The translations under genes and the position numbers were made by a program. This document shows, in pieces, positions 43,374 to 52,528 of a DNA stretch of 64,000 nucleotides (position 1 is the stretch's first letter; the number at the start of each line of letters is the position of its first letter). This stretch comes from DZBG01 sp049241565 (GTDB taxonomy: Bacteria; Bdellovibrionota; Bacteriovoracia; Bacteriovoracales; Bacteriovoracaceae). The DNA is taken from assembly GCA_049241565.1 (NCBI GenBank), contig JBMLQL010000030.1, positions 124,001-188,000 of the forward strand, in the 5' to 3' direction. The notes beneath the pieces are model-generated. The model saw only the letters and a list, made by a program, of their open reading frames with translations. It was not told the DNA's origin and ran no database searches.

Positions 43374-44612
43374 TTAAAATAACTCTTTGAATGCATTCTT
43401 CAAAGATTTTCCAATTTTATCAAACATATCATTTTCATTACTTTCTTCTTCGTCAGTGGCAATGGCCTGCGCGGCAGTTGTCACACCTTCTTGAAGTAGA
43501 CCAAGAACAGTAGAAAATTTCGGGTGTTGCATGACTGTTGTCATCCCACCGAATGGTAAAGGATAACCAAGTTTTACTGGTTTTTCGAGAAGATATTCAG
43601 CCATTTCTGGAAGATGACGAATAAGTGATCCTCCACCTGTAAGAACATAGCCGCCAGTAATATCTAAACTAAGATTTTTTTCAGTGATCACTTCTTTAAC
43701 AACCGCCAAAAGTTCTTCTGCACGAGCATTCAAAATCTCAGCAATAAATCCTACTGAAACCTCGCGAGGCTTAGTTCCAGACAGACCTTGAATCGTTATA
43801 TAAGTTTCATTTTTCTTTGCATCTGGAATCACTGAACCATGAGTCAGCTTAATTTTTTCAGCTTCATTGTGTGGAACCTTTAGCGCCACAGCAAGGTCAT
43901 TTGTGAAATGACTTCCACCAATAGGAACAATTTGAGAATGAACAAGCGAGCCATCCTTCCAAACAGCTATATCAGTTGTCCCTCCACCAATATCAATGAG
44001 AACAACTCCAAGTTCTTTTTCTTCTGAAGAAAGAACTGAACGAGATGAGGCAATTGGTTGAAGCACAATAGAATTGGCCTCAATACCAGCAAGCTCAACA
44101 CATTTTACAAGATTATGAATAAGAGGAGTTTTACCAGTCACGATATGAACATAGACTTCGAGACGAGAGCCACACATTCCCACAGGATTTTTAATCCCTG
44201 TTGTATTATCCACTTTAAACTCTTGAGGAATAATATGAATCACTTCACGGTCAGAAGGGATAAGCACAGCTTTCGCTGCTTCTACCACTCTATCAACATC
44301 ACTTTGAGTAATTTCTTTTCCTTTAACAGGAACAACTCCTGAAGAATTGAAACAATAAATATGATTGCCTGCAATTCCTACAGTGGCCGACTCAAGATTT
44401 TGAAGTCCTGCCATAAGTTTGGCCTCTTCAAGTGAGGCCTTTATCGACTCAACAGTTTTTTCAATATTAACGACTGAACCTTTTTTAAGTCCAATACTTG
44501 GATGTGATCCTACACCCAGAATTTCTAAATTTGTGGCTGATTTTTGCGCGATGAGAGTGCAGACCTTAGTGGTCCCGATGTCTAGTGCAACTATGACATT
44601 TTTCGTATTCAT
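43374..44612 (-). CDS. ftsA: Cell-division actin-like protein FtsA
   Basis: The protein (412 residues from ATG 44612) has the actin-family phosphate and ATP motifs: VALDIGTTKVCTLI near the start, LIDIGGGTTDIAVW in the middle and VLTGGGSLI near the end, with an amphipathic C-terminal helix (KSLKNAFKELF) for membrane binding. It tethers FtsZ to the membrane. AAGGA precedes the ATG; the longer reading from 44648 includes the leader. It is separated from ftsQ by 76 nt with two small hairpins. Confidence 0.96.
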   Translation of the reverse strand: MNTKNVIVALDIGTTKVCTLIAQKSATNLEILGVGSHPSIGLKKGSVVNIEKTVESIKASLEEAKLMAGLQNLESATVGIAGNHIYCFNSSGVVPVKGKEITQSDVDRVVEAAKAVLIPSDREVIHIIPQEFKVDNTTGIKNPVGMCGSRLEVYVHIVTGKTPLIHNLVKCVELAGIEANSIVLQPIASSRSVLSSEEKELGVVLIDIGGGTTDIAVWKDGSLVHSQIVPIGGSHFTNDLAVALKVPHNEAEKIKLTHGSVIPDAKKNETYITIQGLSGTKPREVSVGFIAEILNARAEELLAVVKEVITEKNLSLDITGGYVLTGGGSLIRHLPEMAEYLLEKPVKLGYPLPFGGMTTVMQHPKFSTVLGLLQEGVTTAAQAIATDEEESNENDMFDKIGKSLKNAFKELF

Positions 44613-44637
44613 TGAGATTCCTTTCTCACACCATACA

Positions 44638-44680
44638 GACAGATTCATTCTGTCCTAATTCTCGGAGAGAATAACTCTCC
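44638..44680 (-). other. Two small hairpins in the ftsQ-ftsA gap
   Basis: GGAGAG/CTCTCC (44664-44680) and GACAGA/TCTGTC (44638-44654), each six pairs with a five-nt loop, stand in tandem before ftsA. Neither has a U-tract. They may mark an mRNA processing or stability element that sets ftsAZ level. Confidence 0.4.
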
Positions 44681-44688
44681 TTAAAATC

Positions 44689-45441
44689 CTAGATTTTGTC
44701 GGAAAACTTGACAACAACTTTTTTCGCATTGACCAAACTAATACTTGATGGGTAACGTCGGTTTTGTTCCACATACCCTATTACTTTTATCAACTTACGC
44801 ATTTTTTCTTCCCAGATATCGGCCCCCATAAAAACTGAGGTGGCCCTTCCACCAAGACCAAAAATGATCGTCAGCTCGGCATTTTTGTTCACAATAATCT
44901 CAGAGATCTTCTGACGAAACTCCATAGGGGTCTGCTTCACCAGATCCACCAGCTGTCTGGCGGCGTCTCCCTCCAACTGATCTACAGGCATGGCCAGGAG
45001 AGGAAGCTCAAAAGCAAGCTTCTTTTCTGCTCTCATCAGGTGCTCATAACTAGGGTCATAAAGCTTTCCGTTATCGGCCATGATCGCCGAGTACTGCTCA
45101 AGACCGTTTGTTTTATAAACCTGAACCTTCATGAGTGGAGCTGGACACTCAAAATGGATATTAAGAGTCTTGATCACTGGATTGTAATTGATCTTGTAAA
45201 CAGAGAGAAAATGCTTCTCATCTAGTTTTTCATCAAGAATTTTTTCTTTTACATCTTTTAGAGAGTGATTTTTTTCAAACTCTTTCATCACTGTTAGAGC
45301 GAGTGCTCCTGAAGATTTAGAAGGGCATTCACCGAAATAAGATCTATATGTCGTATTATTTTGTTTGAATGTTTCTGGAACCGTTGCCAGGGCCGAAGAA
45401 GTAAAAAAAATTGTAATGAGTGAAATCATCCATGCTTTCAT
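44689..45441 (-). CDS. ftsQ: FtsQ/DivIB-like division protein, divergent
   Basis: The 250-residue protein sits in the ftsQ place between murB and ftsA. It has an N-terminal hydrophobic segment (residues 5-19), a POTRA-like region (FLSVYKINYN to IHFECPAPLMKV), and the FtsQ beta domain near the C-terminus (YVEQNRRYPSSISLVNAKKVVVKF). Unlike usual FtsQ, the cytoplasmic tail is only about four residues and ALA-TV after the hydrophobic segment looks like a signal-peptidase site. It may be anchored or cleaved. Length is near that of the family. Confidence 0.75.
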   Translation of the reverse strand: MKAWMISLITIFFTSSALATVPETFKQNNTTYRSYFGECPSKSSGALALTVMKEFEKNHSLKDVKEKILDEKLDEKHFLSVYKINYNPVIKTLNIHFECPAPLMKVQVYKTNGLEQYSAIMADNGKLYDPSYEHLMRAEKKLAFELPLLAMPVDQLEGDAARQLVDLVKQTPMEFRQKISEIIVNKNAELTIIFGLGGRATSVFMGADIWEEKMRKLIKVIGYVEQNRRYPSSISLVNAKKVVVKFSDKI

Positions 45442-45453
45442 GAATAGATTGTA

Positions 45454-46347
45454 TTAAATTTTTACCTCGAGTTCAAACTCAATCCCTAGATATCTATCAC
45501 TGTAAGCATTTATTACACTCACTAGTCTCAGGAAATCTTCCTTTTTGGCCCCACCTGTATTCTCCATAAAATTGGAGTGTTTTGGACTGACTTTGAGTTC
45601 TCCAGAGGAGAGACCCTTTAATCCCAGATGATCTATAAGGCGTCCCGCTTGGAAAAAAGGGCTCGCATTTTTAAAGACACAACCGCAATTTTTAGTCGCA
45701 AGTGGTTGAGTTGATTTACGATATTCCAGATAATTTTTGATCTTTGGCCCAATTTCTTGCTCGACTCCTTGATGAATAAGAGTTGCCCCTACGATGACTT
45801 CACCGGGTTTTACGAAAAAATTCTTTCGGTAGCTAAATGACACTGGGGTGATTATTTCAATACGTTCTTGACCGTCTGGAGTGACCAAGGTGACGTCTTT
45901 AACTAACGGACCTATCTCACCCAAGGCCGTCCCCGCATTCATAAAAATCGCTCCGCCGAGAGAAGCAGGGATTCCTGTAAAGACTTCCCACCCCTTTAAA
46001 TTAAATTTTGATCCATGACCAGTGAGGTGGTTAATCCCAAGCGAAGCAGGAAGTTTATACTCGGCCCTAAGTTCAGAGAGATATGTCTGATGATCAAAAG
46101 GAATTTGCAGCTTTATGAAGAGAAAATCTGACTGATCTGGCAAAACCTGATTGGCCCCCCAACCGACAACTCGGTAAGGCTTTTTATTTTCAACAAGCTT
46201 AGGGAGAATTTTTTTGAGTGCATTTACTGAGTGAACTTCAAGAACATCTCCAATCGCTTTCAACTTAAATGTCGTATAGGAAGAGAGATCTATCCCTTCT
46301 TTTAACTCGCTCTCGGCAATTGAAACAATGGCTTCTTTCCAGCTCAT
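45454..46347 (-). CDS. murB: UDP-N-acetylenolpyruvoylglucosamine reductase MurB
   Basis: The 297-residue protein has the MurB FAD-binding features: GWGANQVLPD, TGIPASLGGAIFMNAG, SYRKNFF and the C-terminal GLKG and HSNFMENTGGA motifs (proton-donor Ser or Glu region). It reduces UDP-GlcNAc-enolpyruvate to UDP-MurNAc. The start overlaps the murC stop by 4 nt. The presence of murB inside dcw is common outside gammaproteobacteria. Confidence 0.93.
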   Translation of the reverse strand: MSWKEAIVSIAESELKEGIDLSSYTTFKLKAIGDVLEVHSVNALKKILPKLVENKKPYRVVGWGANQVLPDQSDFLFIKLQIPFDHQTYLSELRAEYKLPASLGINHLTGHGSKFNLKGWEVFTGIPASLGGAIFMNAGTALGEIGPLVKDVTLVTPDGQERIEIITPVSFSYRKNFFVKPGEVIVGATLIHQGVEQEIGPKIKNYLEYRKSTQPLATKNCGCVFKNASPFFQAGRLIDHLGLKGLSSGELKVSPKHSNFMENTGGAKKEDFLRLVSVINAYSDRYLGIEFELEVKI

Positions 46348-47732
46348 AAATCCTTAATGATTAGTCTCATCTTTTTTGAAATCGCTCCCGCCCCTAAAGT
46401 GACGATCAGCGTTTTCTGATTTTCATGTGTCATGATTAACTCTTTCATTTGATCAAGACTTGGCAAATAACTTGCCTTCATTCCTGCCTCTTTCATTTCT
46501 TGAACGAGTCTCTCGCTTGTAATGCCTTCAATAGGACTTTCACTGGCGGCATAAATAGGAGCAATATAGGCTTCATCGACGCAACTAAAGCTCTCTTTAA
46601 ACTCACTCCATAATTGTCTTGTTCGGGTGTAACGATGAGGTTCAAAAACAACTATTAATTTGTGAGAAGGATAAACTCCGCGCAAAGTCGTTAGTGTCGC
46701 CGCTATTTCAGTTGGGTGATGACCGTAATCATCGATAATTAAAAAGTCATTTTTCTTATAGAGTTTTTCAAGTCGACGTCCAACTCCGGTAAATTTCTTA
46801 AGAGCCGACTCAATGACTTTATAATCGATGCCAACTTCTCGTGAGATTGCGATAGCTGCAAGGGCATTTTTAACATTATGAAGTCCAGGAATAGTGAGTG
46901 TCAGACGAGTTATTTTTTTTCCATGTTCATACAAATCAAATTGAACACCCTCAGGGCTCTCAACTAATTCACTTGCACCATAATTCCAATCACTCAATTC
47001 ACCCGGGATTGTCGAGACACCGAACCAAATCATAGGACGTTTGATCTTATGTTTCACTTTTTGTGTGTTTGAATCTTGAGCATTAAGTACAACACGTCCA
47101 TAAAAAGGAACTTTATTCACAAATTCAACAAAAGCCGCTTGAATATTATCTTCTGAACCATAGTGATCTAGGTGATCATTATCAATATTGGTCACAACAG
47201 AGAGGATAGGATTCAGAAATAAAAAAGAGCCATCAGATTCATCGGCCTCAGCAATCAGAAACTGACCATCACCTTTTTTAGCATTTCCCCCAAGGTTGTG
47301 GACAATGCCCCCAATAATATGAGTCGGATCAAGTTCAGCTTCTTTAAAAATAGTGGCCACTAAGCTCGTTGTTGTCGTTTTTCCATGAGAGCCGGCGATA
47401 GCAATTCCGTATTTAAGTCGCATCAGTTCTGCGAGCATTTCGGCACGTTTAATAATAGGGATATTTAATTCTTGAGCACGACGAATTTCCGGGTTTTTAG
47501 TATCAATGGCCGAACTGCACACAATAAGTGAAGCCTCTTCAACATTCTCGGCCTTATGTCCAAGATAAATGATGGCGCCTTTTTCTTGGAGGTGCTCAGT
47601 TACGGAGGATGCCTGAAGATCAGAGCCAGAGACATGATAGCCCAAATCGGTCAGGACTTCAGCGATCCCACTCATCCCAATCCCACCAATACCTATAAAA
47701 TGAAGTCTTAAATTTTTAGCTAGTCCTAACAT
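46344..47732 (-). CDS. murC: UDP-N-acetylmuramate-L-alanine ligase MurC
   Basis: The protein (462 residues from ATG 47732) has the Mur ligase ATP site IAGSHGKTTTT, HFIGIGGIGMSG at its N-terminus, EADESDGSF, the DYGHHPTEI motif and FEPHRYTRT. It adds L-alanine to UDP-MurNAc. The ATG lies within the murG end (17 nt overlap). A TTG three codons earlier (47741) is an alternative start; both overlap murG. Confidence 0.95.
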   Translation of the reverse strand: MLGLAKNLRLHFIGIGGIGMSGIAEVLTDLGYHVSGSDLQASSVTEHLQEKGAIIYLGHKAENVEEASLIVCSSAIDTKNPEIRRAQELNIPIIKRAEMLAELMRLKYGIAIAGSHGKTTTTSLVATIFKEAELDPTHIIGGIVHNLGGNAKKGDGQFLIAEADESDGSFLFLNPILSVVTNIDNDHLDHYGSEDNIQAAFVEFVNKVPFYGRVVLNAQDSNTQKVKHKIKRPMIWFGVSTIPGELSDWNYGASELVESPEGVQFDLYEHGKKITRLTLTIPGLHNVKNALAAIAISREVGIDYKVIESALKKFTGVGRRLEKLYKKNDFLIIDDYGHHPTEIAATLTTLRGVYPSHKLIVVFEPHRYTRTRQLWSEFKESFSCVDEAYIAPIYAASESPIEGITSERLVQEMKEAGMKASYLPSLDQMKELIMTHENQKTLIVTLGAGAISKKMRLIIKDL

Positions 47733-48780
47733 GATTTTCAATCTCTTTAATAATGAGTTCGCAAGCCTGATTACGACTTACAGGAGTCTGAGTCAACTGT
47801 AATTCACCACGTTTGGCCTTGGCGATGAATTCTTTGACTCTCTCTAAACTCGCCTCATGTGAAAGCTTAGGATCCAGAACTTCAACTGAGAAGTCTGATT
47901 CTTCTTTAAATATTTGGGCATTAAAAAATTGATGATTATCTGTCGCCTGAGGAAAGGGAAAAATAAGAGTCGGTTTTTTGATAATGGCCAACTCAGAAAC
48001 CGTTGAGGCTCCAGATCTCGCAATAATAATATCACACCACTCATATTCTTTTTGAATATGATCAATATAAGTCATCGGAAGATAATGAGTAGAAGGATGA
48101 GCGGCAGCAGGTGTTTCCATCTGAACACCTATTTGATGATGAATCTCTAGATCAGTAATAGAGGCATCTTTGATAAGATCAAAAATAATATTATTAATTT
48201 GTTTCGCCCCTAGGCTTCCTCCAAAAACAAGAATTTTGAGAGGTAAATGAATAGGTTTATGCTGAACAGATTGAATACTTTTTCTGGTTGGGTTCCCAAC
48301 CACTTTCACTTTTCTTTTTAATTTTTCTGAAAGACCTTTGGTTTTTGTAAAATGAACAAAGATGGTTTTAGAAATCCATCCCAAAAGTTTGTTAGTCAGT
48401 CCCATGACTGCATTCTGTTCGATAATAAAAACAGGAACTCCTAAAATAAATCCGGCCATCAGAGTTGGTCCACAAACGTATCCTCCAGCTCCCACCACAA
48501 CTTTAGGCCGTCTTTTTAAGAATAAGAGGAGAATTCCTATAAAGCTTTTGAGATTTAAAACAAGATTTTTTACCAAAGTCAGCGGGTTATTTGTTCTTAA
48601 AGGACGAGAATCGAGATGAACCGCCGATTCACCTTGAAAAAGTTTATAATCAAGATGCCTTTTCCCCGTTAAATAGAGAACGTCATGATTTTTCTCTTTA
48701 AAAGCTTCACCAACACTTAAAGCAGCGTTGATATGTCCACCAGTCCCACCTGCCACACAAACACAAAGAGGCTTTGTCAT
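47716..48780 (-). CDS. murG: Lipid II synthase MurG
   Basis: The 354-residue glycosyltransferase has the N-terminal GGTGGHINAALS loop, the GGYVCGP segment, and the C-terminal UDP-GlcNAc site GGSLGAKQIN and RSGASTVSEL with PFPQATDNHQ. It transfers GlcNAc to lipid I at the inner face of the membrane. It starts 5 nt after ftsW and overlaps murC. Confidence 0.95.
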   Translation of the reverse strand: MTKPLCVCVAGGTGGHINAALSVGEAFKEKNHDVLYLTGKRHLDYKLFQGESAVHLDSRPLRTNNPLTLVKNLVLNLKSFIGILLLFLKRRPKVVVGAGGYVCGPTLMAGFILGVPVFIIEQNAVMGLTNKLLGWISKTIFVHFTKTKGLSEKLKRKVKVVGNPTRKSIQSVQHKPIHLPLKILVFGGSLGAKQINNIIFDLIKDASITDLEIHHQIGVQMETPAAAHPSTHYLPMTYIDHIQKEYEWCDIIIARSGASTVSELAIIKKPTLIFPFPQATDNHQFFNAQIFKEESDFSVEVLDPKLSHEASLERVKEFIAKAKRGELQLTQTPVSRNQACELIIKEIENHVRTS

Positions 48781-48785
48781 ACAAA

Positions 48786-49955
48786 CTACCGAGTTGCAGG
48801 TTTAAGGGATGTCACTCCACGAGATGATTTTTTAGGTTCATCATTTTTAACCTGAGTAATTTTCATACAAGCAAAAATAAGACCTAAGGCCGCGAGATTG
48901 GCGACAATACTTGATCCCCCATAACTGATAAATGGAAGATTAAGTCCCTTTGTAGGAAGAATACCAAGAACAACACCCATGTTTAAAAAGGCCTGAAGAC
49001 CAATACTAAATACAACTGTGGCCACCATAATACTGCCAACACGAGACTTGAGCTGAATACTCATGCGTAGGCCAAAATAGATAAAACAGATAAACATAAT
49101 CACAACAGCAACAACACCAACAAAACCGAGCTCTTCACCAACAACGGAAAAAATGAAATCGTTATAGGCCTCAGGAAGATAGAATAATTTTTCATTACTA
49201 TTTCCTAATCCACTTCCAAAGACTGAGCCATTGGCAAAAGCAAGGAAGGACTGAATAATCTGAAATCCTGAGCCACGTGGGTCTTTCCAAGGATCAAGAA
49301 AAGTAAGAACACGCTTCACACGATAAGGAGCTGCAAAAAGAATTCCTAATGCCACCAAAAAACCACTCAGCATGGCCGAATAGAAATATTTTCTTGGAAA
49401 GGTACTTAGGAAAGCAATAAATCCCAAAATCATTGCTGAAATAAAAAATGTCCCAAAGTCTGGCTGAACGACGAAGATGGCCAGTGGGTAAACCAATCCT
49501 GTTAAATATAACAGACGCTGTTTAGGTGAATAATTTTGAAAATTCTCAAAATAGCGAATCGCTGCGAGCATCAAAGAAAATTTGATAAACTCACCAGGTT
49601 GCAAATTCATAAATCCAAGATTGAGCCAACGTCGAGACCCTTTCATCATCACACCAATTCCCGGCACAAGAGTCATTGTGAGAACAAAACACACCAGAGC
49701 ATTAAGACGATAAGCATTTCGATAAAGAAAAAGAATTTTTAGTTTTGAGAATCCATAAGCAATACCAACACCCAAGATCATATAAATGAGCTGCTTTACC
49801 AGAAAGAAGTATGAACTTCCCATATTCTCTTTGGCGTACATATAACTGGCCGAGAAGACCATGATGACTCCGAAAAGACAGAGAAAAAAGACTGTAATAA
49901 GAAAGTAATTACTTAACTTTTCTAGTCCAGTATCATTTTGATTTTGTTTTGACAT
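48786..49955 (-). CDS. ftsW: Septal peptidoglycan glycosyltransferase FtsW (SEDS)
   Basis: The protein (389 residues from ATG 49955) has ten hydrophobic helices and SEDS signatures: GSRRWLNLGFMNLQPGEFIK, VVQPDFGT and LPFISYGGSS. FtsW makes septal glycan strands with FtsI. ATG 49955 was chosen because the family starts near MSKQ; a TTG reading from 50009 would run through a hairpin. No Shine-Dalgarno precedes the ATG; a 13-bp inverted repeat ends 7 nt before it. Confidence 0.94.
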   Translation of the reverse strand: MSKQNQNDTGLEKLSNYFLITVFFLCLFGVIMVFSASYMYAKENMGSSYFFLVKQLIYMILGVGIAYGFSKLKILFLYRNAYRLNALVCFVLTMTLVPGIGVMMKGSRRWLNLGFMNLQPGEFIKFSLMLAAIRYFENFQNYSPKQRLLYLTGLVYPLAIFVVQPDFGTFFISAMILGFIAFLSTFPRKYFYSAMLSGFLVALGILFAAPYRVKRVLTFLDPWKDPRGSGFQIIQSFLAFANGSVFGSGLGNSNEKLFYLPEAYNDFIFSVVGEELGFVGVVAVVIMFICFIYFGLRMSIQLKSRVGSIMVATVVFSIGLQAFLNMGVVLGILPTKGLNLPFISYGGSSIVANLAALGLIFACMKITQVKNDEPKKSSRGVTSLKPATR

Positions 49956-49962
49956 AGTGGCC

Positions 49963-49996
49963 ACACTTATAAGAATTTTTCTCTTCTTATAAGTGT
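49963..49996 (-). promoter_or_regulatory. 13-bp perfect hairpin before ftsW
   Basis: Arms at 49963-49975 and 49984-49996 (ACACTTATAAGAA / TTCTTATAAGTGT) are perfect and enclose an 8-nt loop. The hairpin fills the murD-ftsW gap and ends 7 nt before the ftsW ATG. It has no U-tract. It may hide or replace the ribosome site. Confidence 0.55.
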
Positions 49997-50024
49997 AGCC
50001 TTGAGTCAATTTGTGAGCAATAGA

Positions 50025-51407
50025 TTAGAGTTGGAAAATAAGTTTTTTGTAGTAGTTTCCTTTTTCTTCGAAATCGCGGAACACATCTGTCGAATCGTTA
50101 CCAGGACAAAGAACGATGCTGTCCCCAGTTCTTGATTTTTGGTAGGCCAAAAGAACTGACTCATCAAAAGATCCTACAAGATAAGTTTGAGTGAAATCAC
50201 CTAAAACGCGGTTCATATTCTCTTTTACTTCCCCTACAAGAACAAGAACACGAACTTTCTCTTGGATGATTTCAGTGAATTTTTCATATTGAATTCCTTC
50301 AATCTCTTTTCCACCGGCAATAAGAATGACAGGCTCTTTATAGTCTTCTAGTGTAACTTTAAGTTGCTCCATCGTTTCAGACTTAGAATCGTTATAAAAT
50401 TTCACACCATTCTTCTCAACCACAAATTCATTACGGTGGGGAATTCCAGGAAACTTTTCAATTGTATATTGAATCGCCTGATCTGAAACTTTGATCGCTT
50501 TACAAGCTGTAATAGCGGCCAAAAGATTTTCACGATTATTTTGACCAATAATTCGCATATCAGAAACTTTGAAGTCTGAATGATAATGAATATTGTTATG
50601 GATTCTCTTATCATGAAAGTGAGTTCCTTGAATTTCTCCAATGACTCCCATCGTGACAAATGATTTACGTGAATACCAAAAAGCCTGCGCTTTTGAATTT
50701 CTTAGAACTGAATTTGAGGCCAGTTTATCAAAATTAGCGATCAAAAAATTCTCTGGACCGAGGTCTCTGGCCACTTTAAGGGCCACATCAAGGTACTCTG
50801 CTGAAGACTTAAATCTTCCTTGAAGATTTTTCTCTTCAAGATTTGGATAGATGGCCATCACTGGTTTGAAATTATCAACGGTCTGAAGCTGAAGTGGAGA
50901 TACTTCTACCACACAATAATCAATCTCTTCTTTATTAGGAAGAGTCAGAAAATTAATAAACGGTTCTTCAGAAGTTCCACCGATAAAGACGTTTTTCTTA
51001 TCCATTTTAAGAGCGTAACCAATCATGTGAGCAATTGTTGTGCGACCATAAGAACCACAAACTGCAATGATTGGTTTTTGGCAATTAGCATAGGCAAAAG
51101 CAAAATCTGAATAAACTTGTCTTCCGTGTTCACGGGCCACACGAAGTTGTGGAAGATTCGGATCAACTGATGAGCTATAAACAATAATATCAGCTTCGAT
51201 AAAATCCTCATCCTTATGCTCTCCAAGAGTCATACCAGGATTGGGATTGATTTTTTTCAAACGCTTTACTTGCTTATTGAGATCAAAAATTGGCTTCATA
51301 TCTGTGACTTTAATCTCACAGCCAATATGATTAAAAAGATTGATTAGGGCAAAACCTGTTTTTCCAAGTCCTACAACGAGTACTTTTTTACCTTTATATT
51401 GTTCCAT
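50025..51407 (-). CDS. murD: MurD-type ligase with altered ATP site
   Basis: The 460-residue protein lies in the murD place and shows MurD structure: an N-terminal VVGLGKTGFA domain, a central ligase domain, PHRNEF, FYNDSKSE, and a C-terminal domain with LCPGNDSTDVF. The P-loop reads GSYGRTT (118-124), so the lysine that contacts ATP phosphates in Mur ligases is Arg122. The TEDH-type motif is also changed (LEEKNLQG) and SSFQL is VSPLQL. MurC, MurE and MurF in this cluster all keep GKTT. It could be an active divergent enzyme or a non-catalytic one. Confidence 0.85.
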   Translation of the reverse strand: MEQYKGKKVLVVGLGKTGFALINLFNHIGCEIKVTDMKPIFDLNKQVKRLKKINPNPGMTLGEHKDEDFIEADIIVYSSSVDPNLPQLRVAREHGRQVYSDFAFAYANCQKPIIAVCGSYGRTTIAHMIGYALKMDKKNVFIGGTSEEPFINFLTLPNKEEIDYCVVEVSPLQLQTVDNFKPVMAIYPNLEEKNLQGRFKSSAEYLDVALKVARDLGPENFLIANFDKLASNSVLRNSKAQAFWYSRKSFVTMGVIGEIQGTHFHDKRIHNNIHYHSDFKVSDMRIIGQNNRENLLAAITACKAIKVSDQAIQYTIEKFPGIPHRNEFVVEKNGVKFYNDSKSETMEQLKVTLEDYKEPVILIAGGKEIEGIQYEKFTEIIQEKVRVLVLVGEVKENMNRVLGDFTQTYLVGSFDESVLLAYQKSRTGDSIVLCPGNDSTDVFRDFEEKGNYYKKLIFQL

Positions 51408-51424
51408 AGGTCTTCCTCCAAAAA

Positions 51425-52501
51425 TTAACGAAGTTTAAGAGTAGCAAGTGCCAAAATGGCAAAAATCAAACTGATGATCCAAAAGCGAACGATCACTTTT
51501 GTTTCAGGCCAGCCTTTTAATTCATAATGATGATGAATAGGGGCCATTTTAAAAATTCTTTTTCCACGCATTTTAAAAGATGTAACTTGTAAAATAACTG
51601 AAACAGCTTCAATAACAAAAATTCCACCGATAAGAACAAAAAGAAATTCATTCTTAGTTAAAACGGCGATAGTTCCCAGGGCACCACCCAGAGAAAGAGA
51701 ACCTACATCCCCCATGAAGATTTCAGCTGGATAAGCGTTATACCACAAAAAGCCCACTCCCGCGCCAATAACTGCAGCGGCCAGAACAAGTAATTCACCT
51801 ACATCTGGAACGTGAGGAATAAAAAGATAATTAGCGAACTCAATATGTCCTGAAACATAGGCCAAAAATCCAAGAGTAGCGGCTGAAGTAATTGTAGGGC
51901 CAATGGCCAGACCATCGAGTCCATCAGTCAGGTTTAGAGCATTCGATGATCCTACGATCACAAGTGAGGCGAAGGCTACATACCACCAACCAATATCTAA
52001 AACTGCATCCTTGAGAAAAGGAACATAGAGTTTTGTATCAATGATATTGTATTTGACCATGACAAAAGAGGCGAGAATGGCCGTTGCAAACTGCCAGGCC
52101 AGCTTTTGACGAGCACTGACACCTTTTGAATTTTTCAAAAGAACTTTGTAGTAATCGTCGAGACCACCCAAGAAAAAATATGAAGCAGTAACAAAAAGAG
52201 TGATAAGAAATGGAAATGAAAAAAGATTTCCACAAATTAAGGAAGCCACAAAAGTACTTCCTAAAATGAAAACTCCACCAAAAGTAGGCGTTCCCTTTTT
52301 CTTTTTGTGAGATTCTGGACCCTCTTCACGAATGGCCTGACCGAATTGTTTGAGTTTCATCAAGGCAATAAATCTTTTTCCCCAAAGAAGAGAAACAGTA
52401 AAAGCAATGATGAAAGCAAGGAACGATCGAAAGGTAATGTATTTGAAAACATTAAATAGGGGGACACTCCCGCTCAGTGGAGCAATCCAGTGATAAAGCA
52501 T
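51425..52501 (-). CDS. mraY: Phospho-MurNAc-pentapeptide translocase MraY
   Basis: The 358-residue protein has about ten membrane helices and MraY signatures: KKKGTPTFGG near the N-terminus, DDYYKVLLKNSKGVS with the Asp pair, NLTDGLDGLA, and PIHHHYEL near the C-terminus. It makes lipid I from UDP-MurNAc-pentapeptide and undecaprenyl phosphate. It is preceded by murF and followed 17 nt later by murD. Confidence 0.96.
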   Translation of the reverse strand: MLYHWIAPLSGSVPLFNVFKYITFRSFLAFIIAFTVSLLWGKRFIALMKLKQFGQAIREEGPESHKKKKGTPTFGGVFILGSTFVASLICGNLFSFPFLITLFVTASYFFLGGLDDYYKVLLKNSKGVSARQKLAWQFATAILASFVMVKYNIIDTKLYVPFLKDAVLDIGWWYVAFASLVIVGSSNALNLTDGLDGLAIGPTITSAATLGFLAYVSGHIEFANYLFIPHVPDVGELLVLAAAVIGAGVGFLWYNAYPAEIFMGDVGSLSLGGALGTIAVLTKNEFLFVLIGGIFVIEAVSVILQVTSFKMRGKRIFKMAPIHHHYELKGWPETKVIVRFWIISLIFAILALATLKLR

Positions 52502-52528
52502 AAGATTCCTTTCTAAAAAAAGATAACC

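Noticed and set aside
46900..46930. Slippage site in murC (A8 run)
   Set aside because: The run is shorter, lies early in an essential enzyme and has no adjacent structure; no useful truncated product is expected.
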